Both the position numbers and the translations under genes were made by a program. A model generated the notes under the pieces. It was given only the letters and a program-made list of their open reading frames with translations, had not been told where the DNA came from and ran no database searches. Source: Desertimonas sp963732335 (GTDB taxonomy: Bacteria > Actinomycetota > Acidimicrobiia > Acidimicrobiales > Ilumatobacteraceae). Taken from it: a stretch of DNA of 64,000 nucleotides. This document shows, in pieces, positions 59,005-64,000 of this stretch (the stretch's first letter is position 1; every line of letters begins with the position of its first letter). The DNA is taken from contig CAVSZO010000006.1 in NCBI GenBank assembly GCA_963732335.1, positions 1-64,000 of the forward strand, written 5' to 3'.

Positions 59005-60532
59005 TCAGCTTGTCATGCCGTCGGCGCGCGAAAAGTGGACCGCCAGCTCGGCGAGCAGGCGCGCTCCGAAGCCGGTGCACCCCGCTGTCTGCCAGCCGGC
59101 GTCGCCGCCCGACTGGGCAGTCCCGGCGATGTCGATGTGCGCCCACGGCACGTCGCCGACGAACTCGGCGAGGAACAGTGCCGCCGTGATCGCTCCGGCA
59201 TTGGCACCGCCGAGGTTCTTCAAGTCGGCGACCGTTGAATCGAGCTCCTTGCGATAGCGCTTGTCGAGTGGGAGTTGCCACACCGGTTCGTCGGTGGCCT
59301 CGGCGGCGGCGCGGACCTGATCGACAGCGCCTGGTTGTTACCCATCACGCCGGCGACCTGCGTGCCGAGGGCGCGCATGCACGCCCCGGTGAGCGTGGCG
59401 ATGTCGACGATCGCGTCGTTCGCCTCCTCGGTCGCCAGGACAAGGGCGTCAGCCATCACCAGGCGACCCTCGGCGTCGGTGTTGATCACCTCGACGGTCG
59501 TGCCGCCGCGCATCGTGATCACGTCGCCGAGCGCCAGGGCGGTCCCCGACGGCATGTTGTCCGTACACATCAGGAAGCCGGTGACTTGCGTCGTACAGCC
59601 GAGGTCGCCCAGCTCGGCCATCGCCGCGAGGATCGCCGCCGCCCCGGACATGTCGTTCTTCATCTGGGCGTGGACCTCGTCCCCGGGCTTGAGAGCGATG
59701 CCGCCGGAGTCGTACATGATCCCCTTGCCGACCAGCGCCAGCCTGCCAGTCGGCTCTCCCGTGGGGGGTCGGTACGTCAGCTTGACCATGCGCGGCGGTT
59801 CGGCGCTCCCCCGGTTGACGCCGAGCAGCCCGCCGCAGCCCATCTCGACGAGGGCATCCTTGTCGAACACCTCGACCTCCAAGCCACGCTCGCTCCCGAT
59901 GCTGGAGGCGACCTCGGCCAGACGAGTCGCGTTGAGGTGACTGTGCGGCGTGTTGGCGAGATCACGGGCCAGCTGTGTAGCCGCCGCAAGCGCCCTCCCA
60001 CGTTCGGCGCCGGAGGCGACCGCTCGCTTGTCCCCGGCGTCGGCAACGACGGAGAGCCTCGTCGCGGCGTGCCCCTTGGGTTGGCTCCGTAAGCGAGTCG
60101 TAGCTGTAGCGGGCCAGCAGCACCCCCTCGACCACGGCCTGTGCCGCTTGCGCGGGAGCCAGCGCGCTCGACCGCGTCGAGAGTGAAAGCCAACCGGGCG
60201 TCTGAACGCACCGCACGGGCGAACGCGGCGGCGGCGTTGCGCAATCCGGCCATGTCCAGCCGGGCCTGCTCGCCGACGCCGACGGCTACCGGGGTGGCGC
60301 CCCCTGCGCCGGGCACGACGAGTGTCGAGCCGACCGCGGCATCGAACCCGGCCGCCTTGAGTTGTCTCCGGTCTACGCCGAGCCGTCCGTCGACGGCACC
60401 GCTGGCCCAGACCGGTACACCGAACGCGTTCACCGACTTCGGGACGGTCGATGGAGCGCCGATCTGCACCGCGTCCACCCGTCGCAGTGACGGCGTCGGG
60501 TCGAACACTGCGACAGTTGCTTCGTTCGTCAT
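59005..60532 (-). CDS. pepA: Leucyl aminopeptidase, M17 family (frameshifted)
   Basis: About 508 residues, standard for PepA. It starts MTNEATVAVFDPTPSLRRVDAVQIGAP, with RLDMAGLRNAAAAFARAVRSDARLAFTLDAV. Frame changes near 60165, 60080 and 59990-59880 lead to LARDLANTPHSHLNATRLAEVA. The catalytic domain is RLALVGKGIMYDSGGIALKPGDEVHAQMKNDMSGAAAILAAMAELG, with the M17 signature VEVINTDAEGRLVMADAL and two-metal ligands. After a shift near 59335 it ends PVWQLPLDKRYRKELDSTVADLKNLGGANAGAITAALFLAEFVGDVPWAHIDIAGTAQSG. It removes N-terminal residues from peptides in the cytoplasm. Confidence 0.9.
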
Positions 60533-60628
60533 CGCAGCAAGTCTTGCACGGGCTTGGACACGCGTCCGTGAAGACGTCGTGCTATACCGTTCGTTGTCGC
60601 CGTCGTTTGGCGCTGACGAGGAGGTCGT

Positions 60629-61765
60629 ATGCCTGATCGTCGCCGGTCCGCGATCCGCTCGCTCATGCGCAGCCGCCGGCCGCCGGCCCCGCGTCGCGAC
60701 GATCACACCGGCGGCGCCCAGGCAGTCGCCACCGATGCCAGGGTGTCGCGCATCGTCGACAGCGCCGTGTACGTCGACGGTGATCGTGTCGCGTCGCCGG
60801 CGTCGCTGGCGGAGACGTACCTCGCCCTGCACCAGCAACCCGAGGGCATGGCGTGGATCGGGTTGTACCGGCCGGAACAGCACGAGGTCGCCTCCCTCGC
60901 CTCGGAGTTCGAGCTCCACGAGCTGGCCGTCGAAGACGCCATCGTGGCCCACCAGCGGCCGAAGCTGGAGCGCTACGGCGACACACTGTTCGTCGTCCTG
61001 CGCCCGGCGCGCTACCTCGACGAGACCGAAGAGGTCGAGTTCGGCGAGGTCCATGTGTTCGTCGGTCCCGACTTCGTGATCACCGTGCGGCACAGCGAAG
61101 CTCCCGACTTCACACCAGTGCGGCGCCGCCTCGAGAGCCAACCCGACCTGCTGCGGCGCGGACCCGAGGCTGTCCTCTACGCCATCCTCGACCGGGTTGT
61201 CGACGGCTACTACCCCGTCGTCGCCGGTGTCGGCAACGACATCGACGAGATCGAGACCGAGGTGTTCAGCGGAGACGCCAAGGTGTCCCGGCGCATCTAC
61301 GAGCTGTCCCGCGAAGTCACCGAGTTCCAGCGCTCTACTCGTCCGCTCAGTGAGATTCTCGCCGCGCTGAGCGCCGGGTTCGCCAAGTACCACATCGACG
61401 AAGAGCTCCAGCGCTACCTGCGCGACGTCGCCGACCATCTCACGCAGATCTGCGAGCGGGTCGACGAGTTCCGGCAGCTGCTGCGCGACATGCTCACCGT
61501 CAACACCACGGTCGTCGCCCAGCAACAGAACGAGGAGATGAAGAACCTCGCCGAGGCCGCCAACGCTCAGAACGAGGAGGTCAAGAAGATCTCCGCCTGG
61601 GCCGCCATCCTGTTCGCCCCGACACTGATCGGCACCATCTACGGCATGAACTTCGAGAACATGCCCGAGCTCGAATGGGTCCACGGGTATCCGCTCGCGC
61701 TGATGCTGATGGCGCTCACGTCCATCACCCTCTACCTCGTGTTCAAGGGGCGCGACTGGATTTGA
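60629..61765 (+). CDS. corA: CorA family magnesium/cobalt transporter
   Basis: An intact 378-residue protein. The N-terminal cytoplasmic domain (AWIGLYRPEQHEVASLASEFELHELAVEDAIVAHQRPKLERYGDTLFVVLRPARY) and long stalk helix (YELSREVTEFQRSTRPLSEILAALSAG) lead to TM1 KKISAWAAILFAPTLIGTIYGMNFENMPELEW, which includes the diagnostic GMN pore motif (about residue 342), and TM2 YPLALMLMALTSITLYLVF. Such pentamers import Mg2+ or, in some branches, other divalent ions. A GAGGAGG ribosome site precedes the ATG. It is divergent from pepA and convergent with the next carrier. Confidence 0.93.
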   Translation: MPDRRRSAIRSLMRSRRPPAPRRDDHTGGAQAVATDARVSRIVDSAVYVDGDRVASPASLAETYLALHQQPEGMAWIGLYRPEQHEVASLASEFELHELAVEDAIVAHQRPKLERYGDTLFVVLRPARYLDETEEVEFGEVHVFVGPDFVITVRHSEAPDFTPVRRRLESQPDLLRRGPEAVLYAILDRVVDGYYPVVAGVGNDIDEIETEVFSGDAKVSRRIYELSREVTEFQRSTRPLSEILAALSAGFAKYHIDEELQRYLRDVADHLTQICERVDEFRQLLRDMLTVNTTVVAQQQNEEMKNLAEAANAQNEEVKKISAWAAILFAPTLIGTIYGMNFENMPELEWVHGYPLALMLMALTSITLYLVFKGRDWI

Positions 61766-61856
61766 GGCGTCCATGGCGTTCCCCGGCCACGGAGGCCGCT
61801 GCTGGCCGCTCCTCGGCTGGCGCCTCGTCGTTCGCAACAGCGGACGTCGAACGACT

Positions 61857-63420
61857 TCAGAACGGCCAGAACAGCGGGACGAGTCCGACCGAGACGACGA
61901 AGTACCAGGCGAGCAGCGGCAGTCCGAGCTTGGCGTAGTCGCCGAAGCGATACCCGCCCGGGCCCATGACCATCAGGTTGGCGGGCGTGGCGACGGGCGT
62001 GAGCAACGCCGCCGACGACACGACGGTGACGAACATCATGACGGGCCGGACGGAGATGTCGAGCTCGGCACAAGCAGCGATCGCCACGGGGATGATGATC
62101 AGGGCGGTGGCGGTGTTGCTGATCAGCTGGCCGAGCACGGCGATCACCACGAACAACCCGATCAACAGGGTGTAGGGGCCACCGACGATGTCGAGAAGGC
62201 GGTCGGCGACCTTGTCGGCCGCGCCACTCGTCTGCATCGCCGTGGAGAGCGGGATCATCCCGCCGACGAGCACGACGGTCGTCCAGTTGATCCCCCGGTA
62301 CGCCTGCTCGACGCTCAGGACGCGAGTCAGGATCAAGGCACCGGCGGCGAGGAGACCGGCGACAGCCGCCGGCACCGCCCCGGTGGCGAGCAGCACGACC
62401 ATCGCCGCCACGACCACCACGGTGCGCTTGGCCCCAGGCCCGAACGGGACGACTTGACGGCGAACGGCTTGTGGTTCGTCGACGACGAGGACGTCGGGGT
62501 CGTCGAGGTTGATGGCGAGGGCGTCCCACGTGCCGCGCAGCAGCATCACGTCGCCCGCGGCGAGCGTCGTCGCCCGCGGCCCGAGGTCCTCGCCCTTGCG
62601 CTGCACGGCAAGCACGACAAGGTCGCCACTCTCGGTCACCATGCCAGGAAACGCCGGCTCACCGATCAGACCCGAACGTGGCGGGATGACGACCTCGGCC
62701 ACACCGGATTGCCTGTCGAACAGCGGCGTGTCGGAGCCTTCGTCGAGCGTGTAGTGGCCGAGGAGAATCCGGCCTTGCTCGCTGAAGTCCCGCGGCATGT
62801 AGCGGGCATTGCGATCGGGCAGCAGCCGGTTACCGACCAGGGTCACGATCAGGATCGTCCCGGCGAGCAGGGGGACGCCGACGAGCGTGAACTCGAAGAA
62901 GCCGAAGTAGTCCGATCCGGCATCCTTCGCTGCTTCCGAGACGAGCACGTTCACCGGTGACCCGGTGAGCGCCAGCAACGATCCGGCATGGGCGGCGAAC
63001 GCCAGCGGCATCATCAACTGAGACGTCGGCGTTCGCAGCTTCACCGCCGTCACCATGACGACCGGTACGAGGGCGGCGACCGCACCGTTGACGCTGATCA
63101 GCGCCGTCAGGAACGCACACATCAGCATCATCTCCACGAGCAATCTGCCGCGGCTATCGCCCGCGCTGGGCGACCAGCAACTGCCCGGCTTTGGCCGTCA
63201 CCCCGGTGGCGTCGAGCGCCTCGCTGACCACGAACAGGGCGGCGATGAACAGGACCGTCGGATCGCCGAACCCGGCGAGGGCCTGGTTGAGGTCGAGGAC
63301 ATCGGTCGCCCACAACGTCAGGGCGGTGGCGAAGGCGACGATCTCCACCGGCACCCGGTTGGAGACGAACAACACGACGACACCGGCGAGCACGAGGAAC
63401 ACGATCGTGCTGTCGGCCAC
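61857..63420 (-). CDS. SLC13-type carrier with internal RCK_C domain (one frameshift)
   Basis: About 520 residues. The start is GTG at 63420: ADSTIVFLVLAGVVVLFVSNRVPVEIVAFATALTLWATDVLDLNQALAGFGDPTVLFIAALFVVSEALDATGVT. A shift near 63165 joins it to LVEMMLMCAFLTALISVNGAVAALVPVVMV and SLLALTGSPVNVLVSEAAKDAG, the typical substrate-site motif. In the middle (about residues 220-320) is an RCK_C/TrkA_C domain (VAEVVIPPRSGLIGEPAFPGMVTESGDLVVLAVQRKGEDL). A second membrane half follows, with TATALIIIPVAIAACAELD and LLTPVATPANLMVMGPGGYRFGDYAKLG. Such proteins carry sulfate, dicarboxylates or other anions; the substrate is not evident. Confidence 0.85.
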
Positions 63421-63446
63421 AGGGCGCACAGTAGAAGTCCGCGACG

Positions 63447-63494
63447 ACCGATGGGTGTTTCGGGGACGGAACGGTCCCCTACACACCCATCGGT
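63447..63494. other. Large 48-base stem-loop in a divergent intergenic region
   Basis: Outer arms ACCGATGGGTGT (63447-63458) and ACACCCATCGGT (63483-63494) pair perfectly over 12 bp; inner arms GGGGAC and GTCCCC pair over 6 bp around loop GGAACG; a symmetric 3-by-3 internal loop (TTC/TAC) separates them. It lies between the starts of the SLC13-type carrier and the next gene, so it is not a simple terminator. It could be an operator, a small structured RNA or a REP-like element. Confidence 0.7.
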
Positions 63495-63612
63495 TCGTGA
63501 TTGGCGAGCCCGGCTCGGCGGACACGGACCGATCACCACTGGCAGTCGTTCGGGTCTGCCATCATGCTCGCATGGCGATCCGGAGACATCACCTGGTGCG
63601 GACGGCCCACTG

Positions 63613-64000
63613 GTGATCCGGCTTGTCGTCACCGTCGTGATGCACGTCATCGCCTGTGCCGTCGGTCTCATTGTGGCCGCGGCAATTCTCGACGACATGG
63701 CGCTCGACGTCTCCGGCTTTCTGATCGCCGTGGCGATCTTCGCCGCGGTCGACCTCATTGCTCAGCCACTCATCATCAAGATCGGATGGAAGCACGCCCA
63801 GGCGCTCACCGGTAGCTCGGCGCTGCTGTCGACGTTCGTCGGCCTGGTGGTGACGACCATCGTGTCCGACGGTCTGCGGATCGACGGGGCGACGACCTGG
63901 CTACTGGCAACCGTGATCGTGTGGGCGGCGTCACTCGTCGCCGTCATGCTGCTCCCGGTCACCGTGTTCAAGCGCTGGCTCGGACAGCGCCAGTCGCCTG
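63613..64000 (+). CDS. Small four-helix membrane protein, holin-superfamily-like (cut by window end)
   Basis: From GTG at 63613 the frame is open to the window edge: VIRLVVTVVMHVIACAVGLIVAAAILDDMALDVSGFLIAVAIFAAVDLIAQPLIIKIG, then ALTGSSALLSTFVGLVVTTIVSDGLRIDGATTWLLATVIVWAASLVAVMLLPVTVFKRWLGQRQSP. Four helices with short loops and the pattern D.....GF..A...A..D....P resemble actinobacterial phage-holin-superfamily-IV (Mycobacteriophage holin-like) chromosomal proteins. The role is unknown. An internal ATG near 63640 is an alternative start. Confidence 0.65.
   Translation, partial: MIRLVVTVVMHVIACAVGLIVAAAILDDMALDVSGFLIAVAIFAAVDLIAQPLIIKIGWKHAQALTGSSALLSTFVGLVVTTIVSDGLRIDGATTWLLATVIVWAASLVAVMLLPVTVFKRWLGQRQSP

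Noticed and set aside
59777..61837. A 686-residue minus-strand ORF opposite corA
   Set aside because: The part over 60629-61765 is the antisense shadow of an intact CorA; only the part from 60532 down belongs to pepA.

Overview
The window comes from a high-GC actinobacterium. A coenzyme F420 ligase (CofE), menaquinone enzyme MenB, DUF6325/SHOCT proteins, duplicated FtsX-type permeases and many GTG starts and 4-base gene overlaps fit Actinobacteria. Acidimicrobiia (Ilumatobacter-like) is my best guess, but it is inference. No rRNA, tRNA or CRISPR array was recognised.

About half of the roughly 60 genes are broken by one or more single-base frameshifts, including housekeeping genes (secA, pepA, ftsX, menB, galE). 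Several carry two compensating shifts with good protein on both sides. This looks like indel error in the assembly rather than gene decay, so I give such genes one span and note where the frame changes. The same shifts create three false fusions (GalE with an acyl-CoA synthetase, CofE with an M20 peptidase, SecA with PrfB).

Layout. 1-17 kb is accessory in character: small unrelated genes (DHFR-like, TetR/glycosyltransferase pair, YggT, adenosine-specific kinase, Mo-pterin oxidoreductase, HEAT protein, ScyD-like protein, DUF3024), separated by a dispersed repeat of about 80 bp (six copies, perhaps a seventh at the left edge) that is partly integron attC-like. It also holds an ABC exporter divergent from a two-component system, gene remnants and a (GT)12(CG)7 tract. 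17-20.6 kb is a compact minus-strand operon: a kelch/galactose-oxidase-like protein with a Lys/Thr-rich tail, a pre-ATP-grasp-like partner and an ATP-grasp ligase, with a perfect 20-bp palindrome upstream. This is the best candidate for an undescribed system. 20.8-25.4 kb holds DUF6325, SHOCT, SnoaL-like and DUF1269 proteins and a SulP transporter. 25.6-34.3 kb holds a UvrA-like ABC protein, AraC/VOC, SDR-QueA, a SufR-like regulator with a VIT transporter, and an RHH/DUF4097 operon with a leaderless-type promoter.

34.7-64 kb is more ordinary chromosome: CoaBC, patatin, GalE, a GNAT/acyl-CoA synthetase, M20 peptidase, CofE, MenB, ArsR with an iterated operator, acyl-CoA dehydrogenase, an ABC-2 exporter with truncated globin, FtsEX-PrfB-SecA, AbgT, PepA, CorA, an SLC13-type carrier and, at the right edge, an incomplete small membrane protein.
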